A DNA stretch of 6,505 nt from Saccharicrinis sp050296935. Lineage in GTDB: Bacteria > Bacteroidota > Bacteroidia > Bacteroidales > Marinilabiliaceae. The position numbers and the translations under genes are program-made. Below, piece after piece: positions 1 to 6,090 of the stretch; position 1 is the stretch's first letter, and every line of letters starts with the position of its first letter. The stretch is from assembly GCA_050296935.1 (NCBI GenBank), contig JBNKRV010000163.1, forward strand, positions 1 through 6,505, written 5' to 3'. The notes under the pieces were generated by a model. That model was given only the letters and a program-made list of their open reading frames with translations. It was not told the origin of the DNA and searched no databases.

Positions 1-80
1 AATATCCCAATTTGAGGGTCACTATTAAATTTTTCGTAAATACTTAACAGAGTATAAAACCCTTTTTTGTATGCGTTCAT
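1..80 (-). CDS. Partial immunity protein, fourth copy (N-terminal 26 codons)
   Basis: This is the start of a fourth copy of the 150-residue membrane protein; it runs off the left edge of the window. ATG lies at 80-78, exactly 678 bp from the start of the previous copy and 5 bp after the stop of the upstream orphan toxin C-terminus. The visible 26 residues match the other copies (start MNAYKKGFYT, later SDPQIGI) except for Asn at residue 19, where the others have Ser. Its presence shows that the array continues to the left. Whether it is full length cannot be seen. Confidence 0.85.
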   Translation of the reverse strand, partial: MNAYKKGFYTLLSIYEKFNSDPQIGI

Positions 81-85
81 ATTTT

Positions 86-268
86 TTAATAAAGAGGTTT
101 GTACGGATTTACATATCGGGTGTTATCTTGTCTGGCACTCCGGTTATAATCCGATGTGGGATCAGCAATATAACTAGGAGTAGGGTGGTGTTCCATCGGT
201 TGCATTATTAAAAAATAAATAGTGGAAACACCTAAGCCTACAGGCCCTTCAAAACCAATGGCTATCAT
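86..268 (-). CDS. Orphan effector C-terminus, copy 3 (60 residues)
   Basis: This open frame encodes 60 residues equivalent to residues 287-346 of the full effector at 3160-2120: one hydrophobic segment (about residues 3-23) and a polar tail ending NPYKPLY. It lacks the effector's N-terminal delivery region and first membrane helix. Differences from the effector are few: Ile2, Glu7 and Tyr33. The ATG used corresponds to effector Met287, so it need not be a true start; no Shine-Dalgarno box precedes it. It sits 37 bp after the stop of immunity copy 3 and 5 bp before immunity copy 4. It may be a silent recombination cassette, a translated mini-protein, or passive baggage of immunity-gene duplication. 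Calling it a toxin remnant rests on inference. Confidence 0.6.
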   Translation of the reverse strand: MIAIGFEGPVGLGVSTIYFLIMQPMEHHPTPSYIADPTSDYNRSARQDNTRYVNPYKPLY

Positions 269-305
269 ACATAAATCATCGGATAAACTTCATTGTTTTA
301 TAGGA

Positions 306-758
306 TCAATAATATGGTGTGTTGCCAATGGCGCTCCCATTTGATACTGAAATTTCTGTTTGAGTGTGTTTTTTTAATTTTCTTTTTTCATTTCTTACTT
401 GTGTTGCAATAAATACTACACATGCTACAGATAGTATCATATAGAGTATTAAAGAATAATAATTAGACCTTTTTTTTTGCGAACGAAACTCTATATATTC
501 ATCATGCCTTGCATCTTTGTTTATTACAAAGAGTGTTATATTAAACCATGCGACTACTCCTGCTATTACAAATTCATAAGGAAATGTTATCTGATAATTA
601 CCTAATGTTATGTAAAATACTAAGTACCATAAGGATACAAGGTTTGTGCCAACAATAAAAGTAAATAATCCCAAGGCAAATATCCCAATTTGGGGGTCAC
701 TACTAAATTTTTCGTAAATACTTAACAGTGTATAAAACCCTTTTTTGTATGCGTTCAT
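306..758 (-). CDS. Putative immunity membrane protein, copy 3
   Basis: This 150-residue protein has hydrophobic stretches at about residues 24-53 (one long or two short helices), 63-79 and 100-120, giving three or four membrane passes. A highly charged loop (residues 80-99, DARHDEYIEF then KKRSN) and a basic C-terminal tail (122-130) flank the last helix. It differs from copy 1 at 23 positions, 18 of them between residues 29 and 79; residues 66-79 in particular carry a divergent third helix. Its C-terminal half is close to copy 1, unlike copy 2. It starts 5 bp after an orphan toxin C-terminus, so translation is probably coupled. I do not recognise the family. The immunity role is inferred from its place behind the effector. 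Confidence 0.75.
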   Translation of the reverse strand: MNAYKKGFYTLLSIYEKFSSDPQIGIFALGLFTFIVGTNLVSLWYLVFYITLGNYQITFPYEFVIAGVVAWFNITLFVINKDARHDEYIEFRSQKKRSNYYSLILYMILSVACVVFIATQVRNEKRKLKKHTQTEISVSNGSAIGNTPYY

Positions 759-763
759 ATTTT

Positions 764-946
764 TTAATAAAGAGGTTTGTACGGATTTACATATCGGGTA
801 TTATCTTGTCTGGCACTCCTGTTGTAATCCGATGTGGGATCAGCAATAAAACTAGGAGTTGGATGGTGTTCCATAGGTTGCATAATTATAAAATACAGAG
901 TGGAAACACCTAAGCCTACAGACCCTGCAAAACCAATGGCAGTCAT
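764..946 (-). CDS. Orphan effector C-terminus, copy 2 (60 residues)
   Basis: This 60-residue open frame is homologous to effector residues 287-346. It carries Thr2 and Ala7 like the full effector, but Ser9, Leu17 and Ile20 where the effector has Pro, Ile and Leu. The polar tail from residue 26 on is identical to the effector's. Like the other orphans it begins at the codon matching effector Met287 and has no delivery domain. It follows immunity copy 2 by 37 bp and precedes immunity copy 3 by 5 bp. At the DNA level its 5' end (the codons around GCAGTCAT read on the plus strand) matches the effector gene, while its middle matches orphan copy 1, which points to gene conversion. Function as a cassette is inferred. 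Confidence 0.6.
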   Translation of the reverse strand: MTAIGFAGSVGLGVSTLYFIIMQPMEHHPTPSFIADPTSDYNRSARQDNTRYVNPYKPLY

Positions 947-983
947 ACATAAATCATCGGATAAACTTCATTGTTTTATCGGA

Positions 984-1436
984 TCAATAATATGGTGTGT
1001 TGCCAATGGCGCTCCCATTTGTTACTGAAATTTCTGTTTGAGTGTTTTTTTTAAATTCCATATTTCCATTTCTTACTTGTGTTGCAGTGAATACTAGGCA
1101 TGTTACAGATAGTATCATATAGAGTATTAAAAATATATAATTAGACCTTTTCTTCTTCGAACGAAACTCTATATATTCATCATGCCTTGCATCTTTATTG
1201 GCAAAAAAGTATAAAACATTAAATAAAAAAACAGCTCCTGCTATTATATATCCATAAGGAAACATTAAATGATAATTACCTAATAGGATGTAAAACACCA
1301 AGTCCCAAAGGGATAAAAAGTTTGTAATAACAATAGTTGTAAATAAGCCAAAGGCAAATATCCCAATTTGGGGGTCACTACTAAATTTTTCGTAAATACT
1401 TAACAGAGTATAAAACCCTTTTTTGTATGCGTTCAT
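984..1436 (-). CDS. Putative immunity membrane protein, copy 2
   Basis: This 150-residue multi-pass membrane protein is of the same family as copies 1 and 3. It differs from copy 1 at 24 residues (84% identity by my count). It has unique residues in the first hydrophobic block (34-38, 45), between helices (56-64), and in the C-terminal basic tail, where residues 124-127 read GNME instead of EKRK. Residues 66-78 match copy 1, not copy 3. The N-terminal 18 residues, the loop at 81-93 and the last 11 residues are the same in all complete copies. The gene sits between two orphan toxin C-termini (5 bp after one, 37 bp before the next). It may protect against a related effector carried by other strains; this is inferred. 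Confidence 0.75.
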   Translation of the reverse strand: MNAYKKGFYTLLSIYEKFSSDPQIGIFAFGLFTTIVITNFLSLWDLVFYILLGNYHLMFPYGYIIAGAVFLFNVLYFFANKDARHDEYIEFRSKKKRSNYIFLILYMILSVTCLVFTATQVRNGNMEFKKNTQTEISVTNGSAIGNTPYY

Positions 1437-1441
1437 ATTTT

Positions 1442-1624
1442 TTAATAAAGAGGTTTGTACGGATTTACATATCTGGTGTTATCTTGTCTGGCACTACGGT
1501 TGTAATCCGATGTGGGATCAGCAATAAAACTGGGAGTAGGGTGGTGTTTCATAGGTTGCATAAGTATAAAATACAGTGTGGAAACACCTAAGCCTACAGA
1601 CCCTTCAAAACCAATGGCTATCAT
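1442..1624 (-). CDS. Orphan effector C-terminus, copy 1 (60 residues)
   Basis: This 60-residue open frame matches effector residues 287-346, with substitutions at fragment positions 2 (Ile), 7 (Glu), 9 (Ser), 17 (Leu), 20-21 (Ile-Leu) and 26 (Lys). All but the last lie in or beside the membrane helix, and the tail from residue 27 is identical. In frame upstream of the ATG, 8 further codons (reading SLSDDLC plus the Met) still align with effector RLTADLF-Met, and then a TGA closes the frame. The piece is thus a headless C-terminus cut from a related effector gene. It lies 37 bp after immunity copy 1 and 5 bp before immunity copy 2. Independent translation is possible but unproven. Confidence 0.6.
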   Translation of the reverse strand: MIAIGFEGSVGLGVSTLYFILMQPMKHHPTPSFIADPTSDYNRSARQDNTRYVNPYKPLY

Positions 1625-1661
1625 ACATAAATCATCGGATAAACTTCATTGTTTTATAGGA

Positions 1662-2114
1662 TCAATAATATGGTGTGTTGCCAATGGCGCTCCCATTTGA
1701 TACTGAAATTTCAGTTTTAGTGTGTTTTTTAAATTTCCTTTTTTCATTTCTTACTTGTGTTGCAGTAAATACTACACATGCTACAGATAGTATCATATAG
1801 AGTATTAAAAAATAATAATTAGACCTTTTTTTTTGCGAACGAAACTCTATATATTCATCATGCCTTGCATCTTTATTGGTAAAAAAGTATAAAACATTAA
1901 ATAAAAAAACAGTCCCTGCTATTACCAATTCATATGGAAACATTGTCTGATAATTGCCCAATAAGATGTAAAACACCAAATACCATAAGGATAAAAAGTT
2001 CATACTAGTAATAAATGTAAATAAGCCAAAGGCAAATATCCCAATTTGAGGGTCACCACTAAATTTTTCGTAAATACTTAACAGAGTATAAAACCCTTTT
2101 TTGTATGCGTTCAT
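1662..2114 (-). CDS. Putative cognate immunity membrane protein, copy 1
   Basis: This 150-residue protein is encoded directly after the full-length effector, with a 5-bp gap. It has hydrophobic blocks at about residues 24-53, 63-79 and 100-120, an invariant charged cytoplasmic-type loop at 80-99, and a lysine-rich tail at 122-133. A polytopic membrane protein immediately behind a membrane-hairpin effector is the usual layout for an immunity protein that blocks an inner-membrane toxin; the assignment rests on this context, since no family is recognised. The start ATG follows an A-rich run (AAAAAAT) with no Shine-Dalgarno box, common in Bacteroidota, and the close spacing suggests translational coupling. 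The opposite assignment (this protein toxic, the other a partner) cannot be excluded. Confidence 0.75.
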   Translation of the reverse strand: MNAYKKGFYTLLSIYEKFSGDPQIGIFAFGLFTFITSMNFLSLWYLVFYILLGNYQTMFPYELVIAGTVFLFNVLYFFTNKDARHDEYIEFRSQKKRSNYYFLILYMILSVACVVFTATQVRNEKRKFKKHTKTEISVSNGSAIGNTPYY

Positions 2115-2119
2115 ATTTT

Positions 2120-3160
2120 TTAATAAAGAGGTTTGTACGGATTTACATATCGGGTGTTATCTTGTCTGGCACTACGGTTATAATCTGATGTGGGATCAGC
2201 AATAAAACTAGGAGTAGGGTGGTGTTCCATTGGTTGCATTATTAAAAAATAAATAGTGGAAACACCTAAACCTACTGGCCCTGCAAAACCAATAGCAGTC
2301 ATAAACAAGTCGGCAGTGAGTCTTTCTCCACTGATTTCATCATTTGTATATGCATAAAAAGAACAGAAACCTCCTGCAGCACCAGCTGCAATACCAGTCC
2401 AAAATAGTGCACCACGCAGGCTTTGCAAATAGCGAGAACCTGTCATTAAAGCCTTAGATTCTTGATTGATAGCAATGGAGCCTTTTCTAAAGAGGGTAGC
2501 ATCATTCATTCTTATTGGGCGAAAGCGATTGAGTTTTCTTGCCAGATGCATCTCCCAAGAGCCTGTAATTGCTCCTGTTGCAGTAATGGTGTTTCCTAAA
2601 GAATTGCTCTGGTTGGGTATTTCACCAGGGATTTCTAACTGCCCCATTTGATTGCTCATGCTACCAAAGGTTAATGCAAAATCGCTCCATTTTGTGGTAA
2701 TCGATTTGTATTCACCGGTAAATTTATTGCTTACGCTTAGGGTTAGTTTAGTGGAGTCATTCATTCCAGAAAAAGAAACGTCAACATATTGGTAATCTTT
2801 GGGTATGGTCATTTTATTACCATGCCCCATATTAACGGTTAATGTTCCGTTGCCATTATCTTTAACCAATAATCTTTTAACAGCATCAGGGTTTGGTTGT
2901 TTTATTTGCTGCTTTTGCAGGCTTAATGCCACAGCCTCTTTTGACGTATCTATTTGCTGTGTAAAAAACGTTGTATGATAACTCTCATTGTACGGAATCC
3001 TTTGGGGAGAACTATACGAGAGATCATTGCGAGGTGGTATAGAACCATAGGATACATAGGCATAACCAACTCCTATAACAAAACCTTCGTAGAGCTGTTC
3101 AAACTCCACCATAACTTCAAATTGTGGAGCTGTAATGTATGTGTTGTTGTATTTACTCAT
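2120..3160 (-). CDS. Putative Hcp-associated T6SS effector with membrane-hairpin C-terminus
   Basis: This 346-residue protein has no recognised domain. Residues 1-240 are soluble and polar, with a beta-rich stretch at about 100-170. Two glycine-rich hydrophobic segments follow at about 251-271 (containing GIAAGAAGG) and 284-309, separated by an acidic turn (TNDEISGE). A polar tail of some 37 residues ends NPYKPLY. The hairpin suggests membrane insertion or pore formation as the toxic activity. It follows two tssD genes on the same strand and precedes an immunity-like gene, which fits an effector loaded into the Hcp tube. Residues 287-346 recur as three orphan copies downstream, as polymorphic toxin tips do. 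No signal peptide is seen, as expected for T6SS cargo. Effector status is inferred from context; a structural or adaptor role is possible. Confidence 0.65.
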   Translation of the reverse strand: MSKYNNTYITAPQFEVMVEFEQLYEGFVIGVGYAYVSYGSIPPRNDLSYSSPQRIPYNESYHTTFFTQQIDTSKEAVALSLQKQQIKQPNPDAVKRLLVKDNGNGTLTVNMGHGNKMTIPKDYQYVDVSFSGMNDSTKLTLSVSNKFTGEYKSITTKWSDFALTFGSMSNQMGQLEIPGEIPNQSNSLGNTITATGAITGSWEMHLARKLNRFRPIRMNDATLFRKGSIAINQESKALMTGSRYLQSLRGALFWTGIAAGAAGGFCSFYAYTNDEISGERLTADLFMTAIGFAGPVGLGVSTIYFLIMQPMEHHPTPSFIADPTSDYNRSARQDNTRYVNPYKPLY

Positions 3161-3208
3161 TATTTAGTGTGTTTAGTGGCTATATAAAAACGCCAATAAT
3201 TGCGTAAT

Positions 3209-3268
3209 GCTTGTGCGGAAAAAGACTCATTTACACGAGTAAAACTCCGTTTTTTTGATTTCACAAGC
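3209..3268. other. Nested inverted repeats in the leader upstream of the effector
   Basis: Within the 178-bp gap between the effector and the second tssD gene, three arms nest around one centre. GCTTGTG (3209-3215) pairs with CACAAGC (3262-3268), CGGA (3216-3219) with TCCG (3246-3249), and ACTC (3225-3228) with GAGT (3237-3240). A run of seven T lies on the plus strand at 3250-3256. A second small hairpin follows at 3271-3288 (CTGCTTC/GGAGCAG, one wobble pair on the plus strand). On the minus strand this is the region transcribed between tssD and the effector. It could fold in the mRNA to adjust effector levels relative to Hcp, or be an intergenic repeat. No known RNA family is recognised. 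Confidence 0.35.
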
Positions 3269-3338
3269 CTCTGCTTCTGGCGGAGCAGGCATTGAGCTCA
3301 AAGCTTATATTTCAATTACTTGACTTAATGGACAAACA

Positions 3339-3746
3339 CTAGTTGGTCCAACGGTTGTCAAAACTAATTCCGTTTATGGTCATTTCGTCGGGCGAAAGAA
3401 TTAAGCCACTTGATAAACCGCCACCAACAGAGTCTACCTCACGGTCGAAGTTGATGCAATAGGCATTTATAAATTCTACTTTAAAAGGAGAGCTGGTACT
3501 TTCTGTTCTAAACTCAACTTTTCCGTTTTTTTTAATCCCCGGATTAAGAGCCCACGAATAAATGCTTTCGGGTAGCGTATGCTTAAACATTAAATGCATT
3601 TTGCCTCCACGAACCATGTTTTGAGGTTCGCCTTTGTGATCGATCATCTGGTTAAATGATATATTAAATTGAGCGAGTTGATACTCCTGGTTATCGATTG
3701 TAAACCAAACCGATAAATTAGTGTCGTCTTGTGAAAAATTTGGCAT
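3339..3746 (-). CDS. tssD: Bacteroidetes-type Hcp tube protein TssD, second copy
   Basis: This 135-residue protein resembles the TssD family, the Hcp equivalent of Bacteroidota T6SS, whose hexameric rings stack into the secreted tube and often carry effectors in their lumen. Family-like features are the strand-turn-strand FNQMIDHKGEP at 32-42 followed by GGKMHL (47-52), the helix region LPESIYSWAL (58-67), the strand FKVEFINAYCINF (88-100), and the C-terminal NRWTN that its neighbour shares. Length is normal for the family. It starts 12 bp after the first tssD stop with no Shine-Dalgarno box (TAAATACT before ATG), so the two are probably one operon. Divergence from the first copy suggests a specialised Hcp, possibly the carrier for the effector encoded next. 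Confidence 0.8.
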   Translation of the reverse strand: MPNFSQDDTNLSVWFTIDNQEYQLAQFNISFNQMIDHKGEPQNMVRGGKMHLMFKHTLPESIYSWALNPGIKKNGKVEFRTESTSSPFKVEFINAYCINFDREVDSVGGGLSSGLILSPDEMTINGISFDNRWTN

Positions 3747-3758
3747 AGTATTTAATAT

Positions 3759-4190
3759 TTAGCTTTTAAGGTTTGTCCATCTGTTTTCGTGAACCACAGA
3801 TTCTAAAGTAAATTTCCGCACTTGAATTTTCATTTTAGTTAAGCTATAGCTTCTATCTTTTTTAGTATGTTTCATTTCCATGCCAATACATGCAGCATCT
3901 TCAAAAAATAATTTTTCTATGGGCATGTCATTGGCATCGCAGATAACAATGGAACCATTATGGAGCTTGTTAGATTTTAGCATCCATTGAATAAATTCAG
4001 CTGGCGGTATGTTAGCGTAACTAATGAGTATGGTGCCACCCATAACATCGGTTTGTACTTTTCCGTTTTGGTCGATTCCTTGTCCAAAACTGTATTTGCA
4101 CGAAACCAACTCGTAGGCATTTTTGTAGAGACCGGTTATACTACTATCGGTAAGTTCGCCAAGCCTTAAGAAACTTTTATGTCCAAACAT
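3759..4190 (-). CDS. tssD: Bacteroidetes-type Hcp tube protein TssD, first copy
   Basis: This 143-residue protein is TssD/Hcp-like. Family hallmarks are the YSFGQGIDQNGKVQ stretch (34-47) followed by GGTILIS (51-57), the FIQWML helix (66-71), the KLFFEDAACIGMEM strand pair (93-106), and the C-terminal ENRWTN (135-140). The N-terminus is a little longer than that of the next tssD. It is the first gene of the minus-strand cluster, and a Bacteroidetes-like -7 box lies about 240 bp upstream. No VgrG, PAAR or sheath genes are in the window, so this is an auxiliary Hcp/effector cluster or the edge of a larger locus. The two Hcp proteins may form mixed rings or serve different cargo; this is inferred. 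Confidence 0.82.
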   Translation of the reverse strand: MFGHKSFLRLGELTDSSITGLYKNAYELVSCKYSFGQGIDQNGKVQTDVMGGTILISYANIPPAEFIQWMLKSNKLHNGSIVICDANDMPIEKLFFEDAACIGMEMKHTKKDRSYSLTKMKIQVRKFTLESVVHENRWTNLKS

Positions 4191-4596
4191 TTTTTTAAAA
4201 TTATAGTATTTACAGAAATAGCTGTTCTGTTTTCTATTTTTTATTTTGTAATGTTTAATAATGTATTAAACTATAAATTGTTATCGATTTATAAATTTAC
4301 TTTCTTCACATTCAATGGTCTGGTAAGTTTATATTCCTTTAATTTACTAGTATACATCAATTTAATAGTGGATATCTGAGTCCTGTGTAAACTAATGCTA
4401 CATTCTTGTCTAAATTATTATAGTGTGCAAAGATATAATTTATCGTTAATAAGAAAAATGTTTCAGGTAAAATTTATTTTGTACAGATAGTAGTGTGTTT
4501 ATGCTCTGTTGTATTGAAAATATGAATGGTGCTTATCTGTTTGTGTTTTATCATTAGCAAGTTATAATGCCAAATACATTTCCATTTGATTGATAT
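4191..4596. other. Gene-free AT-rich intergenic region between divergent units
   Basis: This 400-bp stretch separates the minus-strand tssD operon from the plus-strand decayed regulator. The one long frame here (4179-4379, plus) is an AT-driven run of Phe/Leu/Ile/Tyr codons that overlaps the tssD start and shows no family resemblance, so it is not called. Apart from a likely -7 promoter element at 4428-4435, no RNA gene, terminator or repeat is apparent. Confidence 0.6.
4428..4435 (-). promoter_or_regulatory. Candidate Bacteroidetes -7 promoter box for the tssD operon
   Basis: Read on the minus strand the bases are TATCTTTG, a match to the Bacteroidetes primary-sigma -7 consensus TAnnTTTG. 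It faces the tssD/effector cluster and would leave a leader of roughly 230 nt. No convincing TTTG -33 box lies at the usual 19-21 bp upstream, so the match alone is moderate evidence. Confidence 0.4.
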
Positions 4597-4614
4597 ATGT
4601 ATTGTCTTTACGGT

Positions 4615-5705
4615 ATGTCAAAGCAAGCAGAAATAAAGATAGAAGAGGACTTGAAATATTTGAAAGAACCCCGGAAATCACATTACAAAAAAGAAGAACA
4701 GGTCATACAGGCCTTTAAAAAACTTGGGACGATGTTATTGAAGAACGTGCAACTCTTGATGATATTGATACCAATAGCATTGCAAAGTATATAGACGATG
4801 CTAAAGACAGTGAGCGATTACCGGAAGTAAATGATTTATCGGCTTATCAATTTCTTGAGAAACTGCGTTTAACCGAAAATGGAAAATTAAAACGGTCAGC
4901 CATCATATTGTTCGGGAAAGATCCGAATCGTTTTTATCCTAATATTTCAGTAAAAATAGGGCGTTTTGTAAAGGACGATGCCGATTTGCGTTTTCAGGAT
5001 GTTATAGAAGGGAATATGGTTTATTTGCTTGAAGAGGTTATCAAGCGGCTTGGCTATAAATACCTGGTGCAACAAATTGAGTTTAGGGGTATTCTAAGAA
5101 TAGAAAAAGGAGAGTATCCACTGGCAGCTATACGTGAAATGCTGCTAAATTCTTTGGTTCACAGGGTGTACATGGGATCACATGTTCATATCAGGGTTTA
5201 TGATGATAAGATATCAATCTGGAACGAAGGAGTTTTACCCTTCGGTTTGAATATTGAAGCTTTAAAAGAAAACCATAATTCACGTCCCCGCAATCCATTT
5301 ATTGCCGATGTGTGTTTTAAAGCCGGTTATATAGATTCCTGGGGAAGAGGAACTTTAAAAATTATCAATTCTTGTAATGAAGCAGGCTTACCGGTACCTG
5401 AAATAATTGAGAAAGATGGAGGTATTCAGGTCACTTTGTATAAAGAAAAGATTGAAGATAGTTCCAATAGCGGAAATATTACGAAACATACCGGGTTGGT
5501 AGAAGGGTTGGTAGATAGTCAACAGAAAATAGTAAAACTGATAGCAGAGAATCCTCAGATTTCTAAAAAAGAAATGGCAGAAAGTATTGGTATTAGTACA
5601 ACTGCAATTGATAAAAATATCTCGACTCTTAGAAAAAAGAATATAATTGAAAGAATTGGAGGCGATAAAACAGGTCGTTGGCAGATAATAATTCCCCAAA
5701 AGTAG
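4615..5705 (+). pseudogene. Truncated, frameshifted AlbA_2/RecG-like ATP-binding regulator
   Basis: From about 4719 one frame runs to the TAG at 5703 and fits the middle and C-terminal part of the RecG-like ATP-binding proteins that normally begin with an AlbA_2 (Schlafen-type) domain. TWDDVIEERATLDDID is followed by LPEV..., LRLTENGKLKRSAIILFGK, and the HATPase_c_4 region with REMLLNSLVHR (5133-5165), RPRNP (5283-5297) and WGRG (5340-5351). A winged helix-turn-helix lies at about 5517-5681 (QISKKEMAESIGISTTAIDK). The N-terminal AlbA_2 domain of some 150 residues is missing. Upstream, ATG at 4615 (or 4597) opens a different frame that joins this one only through a shift in the A-run near 4716-4724, since the shared DNA reads TWDD in one frame and GTML in the other. 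A shorter product from the TTG near 4908 is conceivable. Best read as a decayed transcriptional or stress regulator. Confidence 0.75.
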
Positions 5706-5712
5706 AAATGCA

Positions 5713-6090
5713 ATGACATTGGCAGAATTAATAAGATTACATTCGTGGTTAAGCGTAAAAATGACACTGGAAAAGTTGTTTTCTGATCAGGATGATTTTT
5801 TGAGGCTTATGAAAAGGTATTCTACACATTACGGACAATGAATATTCACGAAAGCAATGTGACTATCAATATTCAATGGATTCATGATGATTCCGACAAT
5901 AGCGATTATGTTGATGTTTCGGGCTATTATACAAATCCTGCCGAGCATACTGATGAACTCACCAATTCATTGGCTATTGAATTTACACCATGGCAGGAAT
6001 GGCTGGGGATGCCTATTGCCTGAATGAAATGACGTTTGCCGGTTTTGAACAGGAAGACGTTCAGTCAGAAATGGATCGAATAAAGAAAAC
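5713..6090 (+). pseudogene. Broken small gene resembling DUF6557
   Basis: Three overlapping frames together read like one protein of about 130 residues. ATG 5713 gives MTLAELIRLHSW and runs to a TGA at 5839-5841. ATG 5838 (overlapping as ATGA) gives 61 residues containing DYVDVSGYY and AIEFTPWQEWLGM, ending at 6023. A third frame from 5999 gives YCLNEMTFAGFEQEDVQ. The order of these pieces matches my memory of the DUF6557 family, where a TLxELI..W start, a VDVSGY strand, PWxEWLGM and an EMTFxGF motif occur in one chain. If so, one frameshift near 5838 and a short deletion near 6010 broke it. It begins 7 bp after the regulator's stop, so the two may once have shared a transcript. Family function is unknown. 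The alternative is two or three small independent genes. Confidence 0.45.

Larger units (their letters stand above)
1..2302 (-). repeat. Tandem array of 678-bp toxin-tip/immunity units
   Basis: The units are 1625-2302, 947-1624 and 269-946, plus a partial one at 1-268. Each holds 183 bp of effector C-terminus with stop, a 5-bp gap, a 453-bp immunity gene and a 37-bp spacer, which sum to 678. Stops at 2120, 1442, 764 and 86 and starts at 2114, 1436, 758 and 80 show the exact period. No indel separates the copies. The spacers are identical except for one base (A/C near 980). Identity to the full effector stops abruptly upstream of base 2302. No terminator or clear promoter is seen inside, so the array is probably read as one long transcript from the effector side. 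Confidence 0.9.

Noticed and set aside
728..1700. Plus-strand open frames of about 60 residues recurring in each repeat (728-913, 834-1028, 1512-1700)
   Set aside because: They are antisense shadows of the toxin tips and immunity starts. They recur only because the DNA repeats, and they have no family-like features.
1..2302. CRISPR-like or invertible array
   Set aside because: Units are 678-bp coding repeats, all in one orientation, without short palindromic repeats, spacers, or a recombinase gene in the window.
2466..3187. Plus-strand frames inside the effector (2466-2651, 2954-3187)
   Set aside because: They lie antisense to a long, well-supported coding region and lack family resemblance.
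3296..3335. Possible promoter upstream of the effector (TAAGCTTTG with TTTG upstream, minus strand)
   Set aside because: The -7 match has one extra base between TA and TTTG, and the spacing to the upstream TTTG is about 25 bp, longer than the usual 19-21.
4179..4379. Plus-strand 66-residue hydrophobic frame
   Set aside because: It overlaps the start of the first tssD gene and consists of AT-driven Phe/Ile/Leu/Tyr/Asn codons. No motif supports a real membrane peptide, and A/T-rich non-coding DNA readily gives such frames.
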